Notes: generated from the letters alone by a model not told the origin. Counted from the first letter of the stretch, positions 34,480 to 44,797 are shown. The stretch is 64,000 nt of DNA from Thermohalobaculum sp039805905 (GCA_039805905.1 JBDIVM010000002.1:1-64000); one strand, 5' to 3'. Translations and numbers: made by a program.

Positions 34480-36078
34480 TCAGGACGCGAACCACCAGCG
34501 CTCGCCGTTCTTGTGGCCGTCGAGTTCCCAGTTGGATGCGATCTGCTCCGGCATGCCGATCTTCGAGGAAGCCGCATGGGTGTAGGCCATGAAGATCGGG
34601 ATGACCGAGCCGCAGTCCTCGTTGCAGAGGCGCTGCATCTCGACATACATCTCGCGGCGTTTGGCCGTATCGAGCTCGGCCCGGGCCTGGACGAGGAGCT
34701 CGTTGAAGCGGGCGTTGTCCCAGCGGCTCTCGTTCCAGTCGGCGCCCTTCGAGTAGATCTGGCTGAAGATCCAGTCCTCGGTCGGGCGGCCGCCCCAGTA
34801 GCTGCCGCAGAACGGCTTCACCAGCCAGACATTGGACCAGTAGCCGTCGTCGGGCGCCCGGTTGATGGTGACGGTGATGCCCGCCTTGGCGGCCGATTCC
34901 TGGAACAGCGCCGCCGCCTCGACGGCGCCCTCGAAGGCGGTGTCGGCGATCGAGTACTCGACGGCCAGCGAGTCCATGCCGGCCTGCTTCAGGTAGAACT
35001 TCGCCTTCTCCGGGTCATAGGCGCGCTGCGGCAGTTCCTCGGGCGTGGCGCGGTAGATGTTGGCCGGCCCGATCGGGTGGTCGTTGCCCGCCTCGCCGTA
35101 GCCGCGCAGGATGGTCTTGACCAGCTGCTCGCGGTCGATGGCGTGCTTCACCGCCAGGCGGACGTTATTGTCGGTGTAGGGCGCCGTGTCGCACAGCATC
35201 GGCATGGTGGCATGCTTGTTGCCGTAGGTCGGGAAGACCTTGACGTTCGGGCTCTTCTCGAGGAGATCCGCGGTCTTGAGGTCGAGGTTCGACATCGAGT
35301 GGATCTTGCCGCCGAGCACGCCCGAGGTGCGGGCCGTGGCATCGGCGATGAACAGGTTCTCGATCGAGTCGAAATAGGCGGCATCCGGTTTCCAGTAGTT
35401 CGGGTTGCGCTCGACCACGGTGTTCACGCCGGGCTCGAAGCGGACCAGCTTGTAGCCGCCGGTGCCGGCGCCCGACTCCCAGTCCGGCTTGCCGTCGTCC
35501 TTGGCCGGGCAGATCGGCAGGTGATAATCCGACACGATGAAGGGGAAGTCGGCGCTGCCGCCCGAGAGCTTGAACACGACGGTATCCTTGCCGTCGGCCT
35601 TCACCTCGGTGATGTTCTGCACGATGCCCTTGGCGGCGGATTCCGTGCCCTCGCCGAGATGGTGCTGGAAGCTCGCCACCACATCGGCGGCCTCGAGCGA
35701 CTTGCCGTTGTGGAACTCGACGCCCGAGCGCAGCTTGAAGGTCCAGGTCGCGGCATCGGCCGAGGCTTCCCAGCTTTCCGCGAGTTCGGGGCGGAGCTGG
35801 TTGTCGGGGCCGATCTCGGTCAGGTTGTTGCGAAGCTGCGAACTGACATTGATCATGTAGCTGTCGAGGATCTTCGCCGGGTCGAGCGAGTCGCTCGTCG
35901 CCCCGCCGGTCAGTGCCTGCAGGTAGGTGCCGCCCTTCGACGGTGCGGCAAGGGCCTTGCCCATCATCAGTTCCGCCGCGGCGACGGACGTCCCGAGCGC
36001 GATCGCCCCCTCCATGAAGCGGCGGCGGCTGATGCGGCCGGCCGCGAGCTTGTGCTTCAGATCATCGAGTGTGGTCAT
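34480..36078 (-). CDS. Orphan peptide-type ABC binding protein, Tat-exported
   Basis: This 532-residue protein of the DppA/OppA family starts at the ATG at 36078. Its twin-arginine signal is ISRRRFMEGAIALGTSVAAAELMMGKALA. Family blocks include LRPELAESWEASADAATWTFKLRSGVEFHNGKSLEAADVV and GTGGYKLVRFEPGVNTVVERNPNYW. No permease or ATPase gene is adjacent, so it must serve a transporter encoded elsewhere or act as a sensor. Its ATG overlaps the GT2 stop as ATGA. Confidence 0.9.
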   Translation of the reverse strand: MTTLDDLKHKLAAGRISRRRFMEGAIALGTSVAAAELMMGKALAAPSKGGTYLQALTGGATSDSLDPAKILDSYMINVSSQLRNNLTEIGPDNQLRPELAESWEASADAATWTFKLRSGVEFHNGKSLEAADVVASFQHHLGEGTESAAKGIVQNITEVKADGKDTVVFKLSGGSADFPFIVSDYHLPICPAKDDGKPDWESGAGTGGYKLVRFEPGVNTVVERNPNYWKPDAAYFDSIENLFIADATARTSGVLGGKIHSMSNLDLKTADLLEKSPNVKVFPTYGNKHATMPMLCDTAPYTDNNVRLAVKHAIDREQLVKTILRGYGEAGNDHPIGPANIYRATPEELPQRAYDPEKAKFYLKQAGMDSLAVEYSIADTAFEGAVEAAALFQESAAKAGITVTINRAPDDGYWSNVWLVKPFCGSYWGGRPTEDWIFSQIYSKGADWNESRWDNARFNELLVQARAELDTAKRREMYVEMQRLCNEDCGSVIPIFMAYTHAASSKIGMPEQIASNWELDGHKNGERWWFAS

Positions 36079-36938
36079 GCTTCCTCCTTGCCGGCGGCTT
36101 CCTGCCCCTGGCATCGATCATGCCGCTCCGCCCCTGCGGCCGCGGCTCCAGATGCGGGCAGCCTATCCGAGCCTTTGCCCCGCCGCAATTTGTTCGAGGG
36201 CGGATTCGCAACGGCGATGGCCGCGGCCGCGGAATCGCGGCGCCGGACGAGCCGCCAGACACGCGGCATCGTGATGACGCCCGCGCCGGCGCGGCCGAGG
36301 ATGGTGTACTTGGAGCGGCCGGCACGCCGCGGGCGGTCGTCGACGTCGAGAAGCACGACGGCCCCGCCCCAAGCCCGGACGAGGGCCGGCAGGTAACGGT
36401 GCATGCCGTCGAAGAAGGGCAGGGCGAGGAACAGGGCGCGGGGAAACGCCTTCAGCCCGCAGGCGCTGTCGCGCACGCCGTCGCCGAGGACCGCGGCGCG
36501 AATCAGGTTGGCAATGCGGGAGGCGATCCGGCGCGCGGGGCCCGCCTTCCGGTTTCGCCGCTGGCCGGCGACGAGGCCGATGCCGCTGCTGGCGCCGAGC
36601 AGGGGAGCGACGAGGCGGGGAATCTCCCGCGGCGGGTTCTGGCCGTCGCCGTCGAGGGTGCAGATCACCGGGGCCCGGGCGGCCAGCACGCCGGTGCGAA
36701 GCGCCTGCGACTGACCGCGGGGCCGGTCGTGGCGCGCCGTCCGGAGCCAGCTGTGCCGTGCCATTGCCGCGGCGATGGCGGCTGCGGTCCCGTCGGCGGA
36801 GCCGTCGTCAACGAAGACCGCCTCGAAGGGGCCCGCGGGACCGCAGGATTCGGCGATCTCGCGCGCGAGCGGCAGGACGCAGGCCGCCTCGTCGCGCATC
36901 GGCACGACGACGCTGAAACGCGGTGTGCCCCCGGTCAT
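36075..36938 (-). CDS. Family 2 glycosyltransferase (DPM1-like)
   Basis: This 287-residue protein starts at the ATG at 36938. It has FSVVVPMRDEAACV, EAVFVDDGSADGT, the QSQALRTGVLAARAPVICTLDGDGQNPP block with its DxD metal site, and the C-terminal RSKYTILGRAGAGVITMPRVWRLVRR. This is the short polyprenol-phosphate mannose/glucose synthase type without membrane helices. The last 40 residues are not conserved and may be read-through into the start of the next gene. It is separated from secG by 70 bases. Confidence 0.85.
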   Translation of the reverse strand: MTGGTPRFSVVVPMRDEAACVLPLAREIAESCGPAGPFEAVFVDDGSADGTAAAIAAAMARHSWLRTARHDRPRGQSQALRTGVLAARAPVICTLDGDGQNPPREIPRLVAPLLGASSGIGLVAGQRRNRKAGPARRIASRIANLIRAAVLGDGVRDSACGLKAFPRALFLALPFFDGMHRYLPALVRAWGGAVVLLDVDDRPRRAGRSKYTILGRAGAGVITMPRVWRLVRRRDSAAAAIAVANPPSNKLRRGKGSDRLPASGAAAAGAERHDRCQGQEAAGKEEA

Positions 36939-37008
36939 GCCGCCCGCATGGACAGCATCATGGGCCCGGAGCGCTCCGCCGGCCACGCCGCGGCGATGTG
37001 CGCCGGGT

Positions 37009-37359
37009 CTACTGGGATGGTGCGGGCGCGGCCGGCGGCAACAGGTCGCCATCGGCCGGGAGCGGAACCTGCAGGTTCGGAAGCGGCACGGTCGCGTCGG
37101 GTGCGATGTCCAGACGGTCGAAGAGGGATCCGCCATCGCCACCGCTGGCAAGGATCGTCAGGATGATCGAGGTGCAGAGGAAACCCGCGGCCAGAGCCCA
37201 TGTCATCTTGGTGAGCGCGGTCGCCGCGCCGCGCTGCGACACCAGCCCGCCACCGCCGCCGCCGATCCCGAGCGCGCCGCCTTCGGAGCGTTGCAGCAGC
37301 ACCACTGCGATCAGGCACAGCGCCAGGACAAGGTGGATGATCAGGATGATATTGTGCAT
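37009..37359 (-). CDS. secG: Protein translocase subunit SecG
   Basis: This 116-residue protein has two membrane helices, IILIIHLVLALCLIAVVLLQRSEGGALG and TKMTWALAAGFLCTSIILTIL, and a Pro/Ala-rich tail. The QRSEGGALGIGGG loop between them is the SecG hallmark. It assists SecYEG in protein export. Confidence 0.95.
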   Translation of the reverse strand: MHNIILIIHLVLALCLIAVVLLQRSEGGALGIGGGGGGLVSQRGAATALTKMTWALAAGFLCTSIILTILASGGDGGSLFDRLDIAPDATVPLPNLQVPLPADGDLLPPAAPAPSQ

Positions 37360-37778
37360 CGGGTTTCCGCGGTTCCGAGAGTCTGCCCGTTAGTCTGCCC
37401 GTCCGGGCCGGTTCCGGAGCGCCTTCTAAAGCGTCGGTACCCGGTTGTCGAATGGAAAAGCCGGTCATTGCGGCCCCCGAAACAATGTCGGCGGCGCTGG
37501 AGGACGCCGCCGACACATGACACGCTGACCGTGCCTGCTGGATGGGCGAGGCCTTCTCCCCTGGGGTTCATGGGGATCTGCCTCTGTGACTGGCGGAGAA
37601 AGCGAGACTCCGCACCCTCAACTACACGAGCGTTGGGACGACAGCGCCTTTATCACCCCCACCCAAACCCGGATCAGATTGCCCGCCGAGCGCTCAACCT
37701 GAGAATCATCTGGACGATTCCTGCTATCCTTGTGGTTGAAAATGGGTGTTGCATCAAAACTTGTCAAGAAATTGAGCG
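37360..37778. other. 419-base gap with no convincing gene
   Basis: It contains a perfect tandem pair of GTCTGCCCGT (37381-37390 and 37393-37402) and a GCGGAGAAAGCGAGACTCCGC hairpin-like stretch near 37593. I see no gene on either strand. The right half has lower GC than the surroundings and may be a degraded insertion. Confidence 0.5.
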
Positions 37779-38555
37779 CTATGCCGCGCTAATTCCTCCA
37801 TTTACGCTGATTGCCTGACCTGTGATCCGGGCAGCGCCCGGACCTGCGAGGAAGAAAGCGAGATCGGCGAGGTCGTCGGCGGTTGTCGGGCCGAGATGCG
37901 CGAGTTGGCGCGCCTTGGCGAAGAGCTTCGCGGGAAAGCTGCCCTCCTGCATCAGCCGTTCGGTGAGCGGGGTTCCCTCGACCAGGCTCGGTGTGATCGT
38001 GTTCGCGCGGATACCGTCGCGCTTGCCCTCGACGGCGAGGCCGCGGGTGAACTGGATGATCGCCGCCATCCCGGCCCCGATCACGGATTCCCCCGGCGTC
38101 GCCACCTTGCCCGCATCCGAGGCGATGTTGATGATGGCGCCGGCGCGCTGCGCCCGCATCACCGGCAGCACGGCCCGGCCGGCGTAGAGGAACGGTGCGA
38201 GGTCCTGGGTGAGCGAGATGCGGATGTCTTCGAGCGTCTGCAGGTGTAGAAGTTGGGGCAGTCGGGCACCGCCGACGGAGCAGATCATCGTGTCGATCCG
38301 GCCCATGGCCTCAGCGGCTTCGGCAACCATGCGCTCGACCTCGGCCGGCGCGGCGCAATCGGCGCCGAGGAAGCCCGCCCGCGCCCCCAGCGAGGCCGCC
38401 GCCGCAGCGCCGCGCCCGGCATTGCGGCCGACGATGCGGACGGCCGCGCCCGCACCGGCGAAGCGCCGCGCGCAAGCGAGGCCGATGCCGGAGCTGCCGC
38501 CGAGGATCAGCACCGCCTGTCTCTCGATCTCGCGTCCTGCGGTTCCGGTCGCCAT
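37779..38555 (-). CDS. SDR-family protein lacking the catalytic Tyr and Lys
   Basis: This 258-residue protein has the SDR cofactor motif LILGGSSGIGLACARRFAG, SVGG in place of NNAG and the conserved C-terminal GPGAARITGQAISVNGGISA. Where SDRs have YxxxK (for example YxASKAA), the sequence reads IGAGMAAIIQFTRGLA, so Tyr is Ile and Lys is Met. It keeps the fold and the cofactor site but probably not oxidoreductase activity. Loss of function or a binding role are the two options. An ATG seven codons upstream (38576) is the alternative start. Confidence 0.85.
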   Translation of the reverse strand: MATGTAGREIERQAVLILGGSSGIGLACARRFAGAGAAVRIVGRNAGRGAAAAASLGARAGFLGADCAAPAEVERMVAEAAEAMGRIDTMICSVGGARLPQLLHLQTLEDIRISLTQDLAPFLYAGRAVLPVMRAQRAGAIINIASDAGKVATPGESVIGAGMAAIIQFTRGLAVEGKRDGIRANTITPSLVEGTPLTERLMQEGSFPAKLFAKARQLAHLGPTTADDLADLAFFLAGPGAARITGQAISVNGGISAA

Positions 38556-38762
38556 CGGCGCGCCCCCAGGCTGCATCCCGTGTCCCGCGTGAAGGTGACG
38601 CGGCCGGCCGAGCCGGTCAACCGGCCAGCGCGAGGATTGCAGATGCCCAGGCCGCCGGTGCTGGCGATGACATGCCGCGGGCACGGGCCGGGCCGGCGAT
38701 GCCCTGCTCCGCACCACGCTGGCCCCAGTTCGATTCGCGATCCGGGCCGAGACCCGGTCATG

Positions 38763-39347
38763 TCAGCGGAAGAGCGTGTTCCAGTCGGTGATACGCGGCT
38801 CGAACCCCGGACCGGCGAGAACCATGGTGTCGTCGACGATATAGGCGGAGCCGGCCGCCCGCGCGGCTCCGGCCGGAGCCGCGGCCGGGGCGAATTGCAG
38901 GGTGCCCAGCCAGTGGCTCACCGCCCCGTCGCGGGGAAAGTTGGCCGTCAGCACGATCCGGAGATTTCCGGGCGTGACGGCCGTCGCTCCCGCATCGACC
39001 ACGATCGTGTCGCCGAACCGGGTCACCGGTCCGAGCCGCATTCCCTCGCGTGTCGCGTCCTGCGGTGCGAGGCGCGGGCGAAACAGCCCGCCGACAAGAG
39101 GCAGGCCGGAGAGGTCGAGGCGATCCTCGAATCTGGATTCCCGCGCGTTTGCCGGCAGGGTCGCGGCATAGATGCCCGACGGGGTCACGATCACCAGACG
39201 GCGGGGCCGGAAGACATTCTCGTTGATGTCGGTATAGCGAAGGGGCTGACCGAGGCCCGGGCGGTCCTGGAAACCGGGCGGATCGCCGGCAAGACCGGGG
39301 GTCGCGAACAGCGCAATGAGGACAAGCAGGGGGGCAGCGAATCGCAT
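38763..39347 (-). CDS. Small secreted protein with a secretin-like LPLVGGLFR motif
   Basis: This 194-residue protein has a clear signal peptide (MRFAAPLLVLIALFATPGLA). The mature part has YTDINENVFRPRRLVIVTPSGIYA, LDLSGLPLVGGLFRPRLAP and TPGNLRIVLTANFPRDG. The PLVGGLF piece resembles the conserved C-terminal motif of secretins (PxLGxLF), but the protein is far too short to form a secretin channel. The family is unknown to me. A perfect inverted repeat lies just before the start codon. Confidence 0.7.
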   Translation of the reverse strand: MRFAAPLLVLIALFATPGLAGDPPGFQDRPGLGQPLRYTDINENVFRPRRLVIVTPSGIYAATLPANARESRFEDRLDLSGLPLVGGLFRPRLAPQDATREGMRLGPVTRFGDTIVVDAGATAVTPGNLRIVLTANFPRDGAVSHWLGTLQFAPAAAPAGAARAAGSAYIVDDTMVLAGPGFEPRITDWNTLFR

Positions 39348-39364
39348 GGCCCGTATATGGAAAC

Positions 39365-39388
39365 TCGCCCTTTGGTAGTAAAGGGCGA
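39365..39388. promoter_or_regulatory. Perfect inverted repeat upstream of the secreted-protein gene
   Basis: TCGCCCTTT and AAAGGGCGA arms are separated by GGTAGT. It ends 17 bases before the ATG at 39347 and is a good operator or 5'-hairpin candidate. Confidence 0.55.
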
Positions 39389-39542
39389 ATGGCAGTCGCG
39401 GGCGCCCGGCGGAGCCGTTCAACCGGGCCGTGAGCGCGCGACATCCGAAACTCGCCGCCGTGGCGAGAAACGATCGATTCAGGGCAATGAACCTGAAATT
39501 TGCTAGTGATTTCGAAAGCATTTTCAGGCACATGTGTTTTGT

Positions 39543-39560
39543 GGTCACTGGTTCGTGACC
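39543..39560. promoter_or_regulatory. Inverted repeat upstream of the methyltransferase-like gene
   Basis: GGTCAC-TGGTTC-GTGACC is perfect and lies 44 bases before the ATG at 39605. A second, looser pair (CCTGAAA at 39492 and TTTCAGG at 39532) lies just upstream. The AT-rich interval 39480-39600 is the likely promoter region for both divergent genes. Confidence 0.5.
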
Positions 39561-39604
39561 GTGTATGTCTGCCTGACGTGTGTACCCTGTGGAGTGACCC
39601 GAAT

Positions 39605-40366
39605 ATGTGCGTCATTGTTGACCTTGCGAGCCGTCGGAAGCTGAAAGCGGCGGCCAATTCCCTTGCCCATCCGTCCGGAATCCGGCTGCCTCTCGACCGG
39701 CCATCGGACGCAGAGCTGATCGCACCCGAGGTGCGGCATGCGATCTCCTCGGGCGCTTTCGAAGCGGATGTCATCGATCTCCTGTCTGACGCGGTGCGTG
39801 ACGGCGACCGGGTTCTGGTTGTCGGCGCCGGACTCGGCATCGTCTCGACCCTGGTCGCGCAGATGCCGGGCGTCGAGCGCATCATTGCCGTGGAAGCCGA
39901 TGCGGCGCTCGCACCCTATGCGCAGCGGGTGCATGCGGCGAACGGCGTGCCCTGGGTCGAGACGCTGAATGCGGTCGTGACCGCCAAGGGCACCGGCCGG
40001 GTGCCGTTCTTCTCGCGGCGCGATCTGCGGTCCTCGTCGCTGTCCCCGGAGGACGGTGACTGGCGGAACGTGATGCTGGTGCCGATGATCGACCTCAACC
40101 TGATCCTGACCGAGGAGCGGATCAGCCTCGTGATCTACAACCTCCCGCAGTCGCCCCGGCGACTTCTGGGCCATGCGGCGCTCGGCTCGGTCGAGCGGAT
40201 CCTCGTCGGCGGCGGTGCCGACTCTGCCGGCGACGCCGGGGTCCGCGATGGGCTGGCGGCGCGCGGCTACGGCAGTGTCCGTCTGGGCGATGCGGTCCTG
40301 TTCGACCGTGCCGCCGTGGGCACCCGGAGTGCCGGGCCCCGGACCTTCACGGTGGTGGCGGGCTGA
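39605..40366 (+). CDS. FkbM/SAM-methyltransferase-like protein
   Basis: This 253-residue protein has the SAM motif VLVVGAGLGIVSTLVAQM near residue 78 and the acidic IIAVEADAAL that follows it, as in class I methyltransferases. Later parts (VPMIDLNLILTEERISLVIYNLP) resemble FkbM-type enzymes, where a loop with Asp precedes the last strands. No neighbour tells the substrate. The ATG at 39605 fits the fold; upstream in-frame codons to 39500 are less likely. It converges with ilvC. Confidence 0.7.
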   Translation: MCVIVDLASRRKLKAAANSLAHPSGIRLPLDRPSDAELIAPEVRHAISSGAFEADVIDLLSDAVRDGDRVLVVGAGLGIVSTLVAQMPGVERIIAVEADAALAPYAQRVHAANGVPWVETLNAVVTAKGTGRVPFFSRRDLRSSSLSPEDGDWRNVMLVPMIDLNLILTEERISLVIYNLPQSPRRLLGHAALGSVERILVGGGADSAGDAGVRDGLAARGYGSVRLGDAVLFDRAAVGTRSAGPRTFTVVAG

Positions 40367-40410
40367 CGCAGGGCGTCGCGTCCCGGCGGACTGCCGGCGG
40401 AGCTAACGGG

Positions 40411-40439
40411 GCCGAGACCCCTGGAAGCCGAGACCCCTG
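40411..40439. repeat. 13-base direct repeat
   Basis: GCCGAGACCCCTG occurs at 40411-40423 and again at 40427-40439, separated by GAA. It is part of the 188-base gap between the methyltransferase-like gene and ilvC. Confidence 0.6.
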
Positions 40440-40451
40440 AGAGACGACACC

Positions 40452-40481
40452 GGGCGGACCGGTTTCCCGCGGTCCGCCCGC
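40452..40481. terminator. Hairpin between converging genes
   Basis: CGGGCGGACCG and CGGTCCGCCCG form an 11-bp perfect stem with an eight-base loop. It sits between the ends of the plus-strand methyltransferase-like gene and minus-strand ilvC and could stop both. There is no T-run. Confidence 0.6.
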
Positions 40482-40554
40482 AACGTCCGCGGCCTCGCGG
40501 TCCGAGGGCGGGCCGGCTCCGGGTCAGCACAGGCTTCGCTTCCGGAACCGCGCC

Positions 40555-41577
40555 TCAGTTCTTGGCCTTGTCGACCAGGGCGTTCGCCTTGATCCAAGGC
40601 ATCATGCCGCGCAGCTTCTCGCCCACCTTCTCGATCTGGTGCGCGTCGTTGTTGCGGCGGATTGCCTTGAACGAGGGCTGGCCGGCCTTGCACTCGGTCA
40701 TCCAGTCGCGCACGAAACGGCCCGACTGGATGTCGTCGAGGATCGCCTTCATGCGCGCCTTCGTCTCGGCCCGCGGCAGCACGCGGGGACCGGACACGTA
40801 CTCGCCGTACTCGGCGGTGTTCGAGATCGAGTAGTTCATGTTGGCGATGCCGCCCTCGTAGATCAGGTCCACGATCAGCTTCACCTCGTGGAGGCACTCG
40901 AAATAGGCCATCTCGGGGGCATAGCCGGCCTCGACCAGGGTCTCGAAGCCCATGCGGATCAGTTCCACGAGGCCGCCGCAGAGCACGGTCTGCTCGCCGA
41001 AGAGGTCGGTCTCGCACTCCTCCTTGAAGGTGGTCTCGATGATCCCCGAGCGCCCGCCGCCGATCGCCGAGCAGTAGGAGAGGCCGACCTCCAGCGCGCG
41101 GCCGGTGGCGTCGTTGTTCACCGCCACGAGGCAGGGCACGCCGCCGCCGCGCGTGAACTCGGAGCGCACGGTGTGGCCGGGGCCCTTTGGCGCCATCATC
41201 AGCACGTCGACGCCGGGCTTCGGCTCGATCAGGTTGAAATGGATGTTGAGCCCGTGCGCGAAGGCGATTGCCGCGCCATCGCGGAGGTTGTCGTGGATGT
41301 TCCGGTAATAGGTCTCGGCCTGAAGCTCGTCGGGCATTGCCATCATCATCAGGTCGGCCCAGGCGGCAGCCTCGGCGATGTTCATGACCTTGAGGCCCGC
41401 GGCCTCGGCCTTCTTCGCGCTTGCCGATCCGGGACGGAGCGCCACGGCGAGGTTGCGGGCGCCCGAGTCGTGCAGGTTCAGCGCATGAGCATGGCCCTGG
41501 CTGCCATAGCCGACGATGGCCACCTTCTTGTCCTTGATCAGGTTGATGTCGCAGTCGCGATCGTAATAGACGCGCAT
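40555..41577 (-). CDS. ilvC: Ketol-acid reductoisomerase
   Basis: This 340-residue class I enzyme has the NADPH motif VAIVGYGSQGHAHALNLHDSG near residue 20, the MMAPKGPGHTVRSEF region and the metal/substrate residues in LFGEQTVLCGGLVELI and EMAYFECLHEVKLIVDLIYEGG. It converts acetolactate or acetohydroxybutyrate to dihydroxy acids for Val, Ile and Leu synthesis. It stands downstream of ilvB-ilvH on the same strand. Confidence 0.98.
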   Translation of the reverse strand: MRVYYDRDCDINLIKDKKVAIVGYGSQGHAHALNLHDSGARNLAVALRPGSASAKKAEAAGLKVMNIAEAAAWADLMMMAMPDELQAETYYRNIHDNLRDGAAIAFAHGLNIHFNLIEPKPGVDVLMMAPKGPGHTVRSEFTRGGGVPCLVAVNNDATGRALEVGLSYCSAIGGGRSGIIETTFKEECETDLFGEQTVLCGGLVELIRMGFETLVEAGYAPEMAYFECLHEVKLIVDLIYEGGIANMNYSISNTAEYGEYVSGPRVLPRAETKARMKAILDDIQSGRFVRDWMTECKAGQPSFKAIRRNNDAHQIEKVGEKLRGMMPWIKANALVDKAKN

Positions 41578-41672
41578 GGTGTTCTCGTCCCTCTCGTTGC
41601 GCTCTCCGGGTGCCGCCGGCGGCGAGCGGGCGACACCCCCCGAATTCCCGGCGTGGTTAGTCGAAGGTCCCG

Positions 41673-42338
41673 CTATTGTCCAGCGGGTGCCGGCCGGTTC
41701 TCGGCGAGGATCAGCCGCTCCCAGAGCTTGCGGGTGCAGACGTTCTGCGGCCGGGTCTGCTCAGGCGTGGTCACCAGGCCCTCGCTGATCATCTCGTTGG
41801 TGACGCTGATCGCCATGAGGTTCGGCAGATCGAGCACGCTCAGACCCTCGTCCTGCTCGATCTCGCTGACCACGGGCCGGGCGCCATAGCGTTCCGGGAA
41901 ACGGTAAAAACGCATCTCCTGCGGATTGCAGAGGCCGCCATCGGGGGTGATCCGCACCGCCGGGTCGTCCGAGGGCGTGTTGTCGCGCGAGGCGTCGATC
42001 GCGAACACCACGGAGATCGGTTTGCCCGGCCCCTCGGGCTGGAGCGCCATGTAGATGTGCGGGATCTGCTGGCGGGCCTGCGAACCGTTTGCTTCCGCGG
42101 CGCCGGCTGCGCTGGCAAGCCCCGCCGCCTCCTGCGCCGGCGCACCCGCCGCGCCGGGCTCCGACATCTCGGGCGGGGGCAGGGTGTCGACCGCCACCTC
42201 GGTCGTGCCGGGCACGTAGATCTCGGATTCGGGTGTGATGGAGCCCGGCGCCGCTTCGGGGACAGCGGCTTCGTCCGTGCCGGTGGTCTGGCAGGCGGCC
42301 AGAAGCAACGCGGCGAGCATGGGTGCCGCGGCTCTCAT
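41673..42338 (-). CDS. Lipoprotein coupled to ilvH
   Basis: This 221-residue protein has a lipoprotein signal (MRAAAPMLAALLLAAC, lipidation at Cys16), a Pro/Glu/Ala-rich linker to about residue 85 and a C-terminal domain with IPHIYMALQPEGPGKPISVVFAIDASRD and GGLCNPQEMRFYRFPERYG. The family is unknown to me. The ATG overlaps the ilvH stop (ATGA), so it is translated with ilvBH although nothing links it to amino-acid synthesis. It may use the ilv promoter only. Confidence 0.75.
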   Translation of the reverse strand: MRAAAPMLAALLLAACQTTGTDEAAVPEAAPGSITPESEIYVPGTTEVAVDTLPPPEMSEPGAAGAPAQEAAGLASAAGAAEANGSQARQQIPHIYMALQPEGPGKPISVVFAIDASRDNTPSDDPAVRITPDGGLCNPQEMRFYRFPERYGARPVVSEIEQDEGLSVLDLPNLMAISVTNEMISEGLVTTPEQTRPQNVCTRKLWERLILAENRPAPAGQ

Positions 42339-42910
42339 CTGAGCGCGGTCCGGTTGCCGCGCATCATGGCGCATACCCCCGTGCGGGTCACCTCGGCGAG
42401 CCCGAGCGGGCGCATCAGCTCGACGAAGGAATCGATCTCGCCCGAGGCCTGAGCGAGCTCGAACACGAAGCTGTCGAGCGTGACGTCGACCACGCGCGCG
42501 CCCAGCAGGCCGGCCATGCGCAGCGCCTCGACCCGGTGCTCGCCGGTGGCGATGACCTTGATCAGCGCCAGCTCCCGCTCGAGATGCGAGCCCTCCACGG
42601 TGAGGTCGTGCACGTCGTGGACTGGCACGAGCCGGCCGAGCTGGGCCTTGATCTGCTCGATCACGGCGGGCGTGCCGGTGGTGACGATGGTGATCCGGGA
42701 CAGGTGGCTGGAGCGCTCGGTCTCGGCCACCGTCAGGCTGTCGATGTTGTAGCCGCGCCCGGAGAAGAGGCCGATCACGCGGGCGAGAACGCCGGGCTCG
42801 TTGTCGACCAGCACGCTGAGGGTATGCCGCTCCTCCGCCTCCGAATGGGTGTCGCGGAGATTGTAGGCCGAGTGGCTGTTGGAGCCGGGCTTGATGACGA
42901 GCGAGTTCAT
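42335..42910 (-). CDS. ilvH: Acetolactate synthase small (regulatory) subunit
   Basis: This 191-residue protein has the ACT domain HTLSVLVDNEPGVLARVIGLFSGRGYNIDSLTV at residues about 29-61 and a second regulatory region with GARVVDVTLDSFVFELAQ. It gives the large subunit valine feedback control. It starts 22 bases after ilvB. Confidence 0.97.
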   Translation of the reverse strand: MNSLVIKPGSNSHSAYNLRDTHSEAEERHTLSVLVDNEPGVLARVIGLFSGRGYNIDSLTVAETERSSHLSRITIVTTGTPAVIEQIKAQLGRLVPVHDVHDLTVEGSHLERELALIKVIATGEHRVEALRMAGLLGARVVDVTLDSFVFELAQASGEIDSFVELMRPLGLAEVTRTGVCAMMRGNRTALR

Positions 42911-42932
42911 GGGGTGCCTCCTTGACCCGGAT

Positions 42933-44687
<1,755 letters not shown>

Positions 44688-44750
44688 CTTCCTCTCCATC
44701 CTCGCGGTGCGGTCCCCTGGGCGTCTCCTGCGGGGGCCTGCGGCAGAAAT

Positions 44751-44771
44751 AAAAAAAGCCCCGTCCGGGGC
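44751..44771 (-). terminator. ilv attenuator terminator
   Basis: On the minus strand GCCCC-GGAC-GGGGC is followed by seven T residues and then ATT. It stands between the leader peptide gene and ilvB, 64 bases before the ilvB ATG. Confidence 0.88.
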
Positions 44772-44797
44772 CCATGCGCGCGCTGTCCGAAAGGGCG

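Noticed and set aside
37590..37622. Possible minus-strand tRNA-Ser 3' end (TCTCGCTTTCTCCGCCA)
   Set aside because: No D, anticodon or T arm could be built upstream on that strand, and no T-loop GGTTCGA is present. The likeness rests on the CCGCCA end only.
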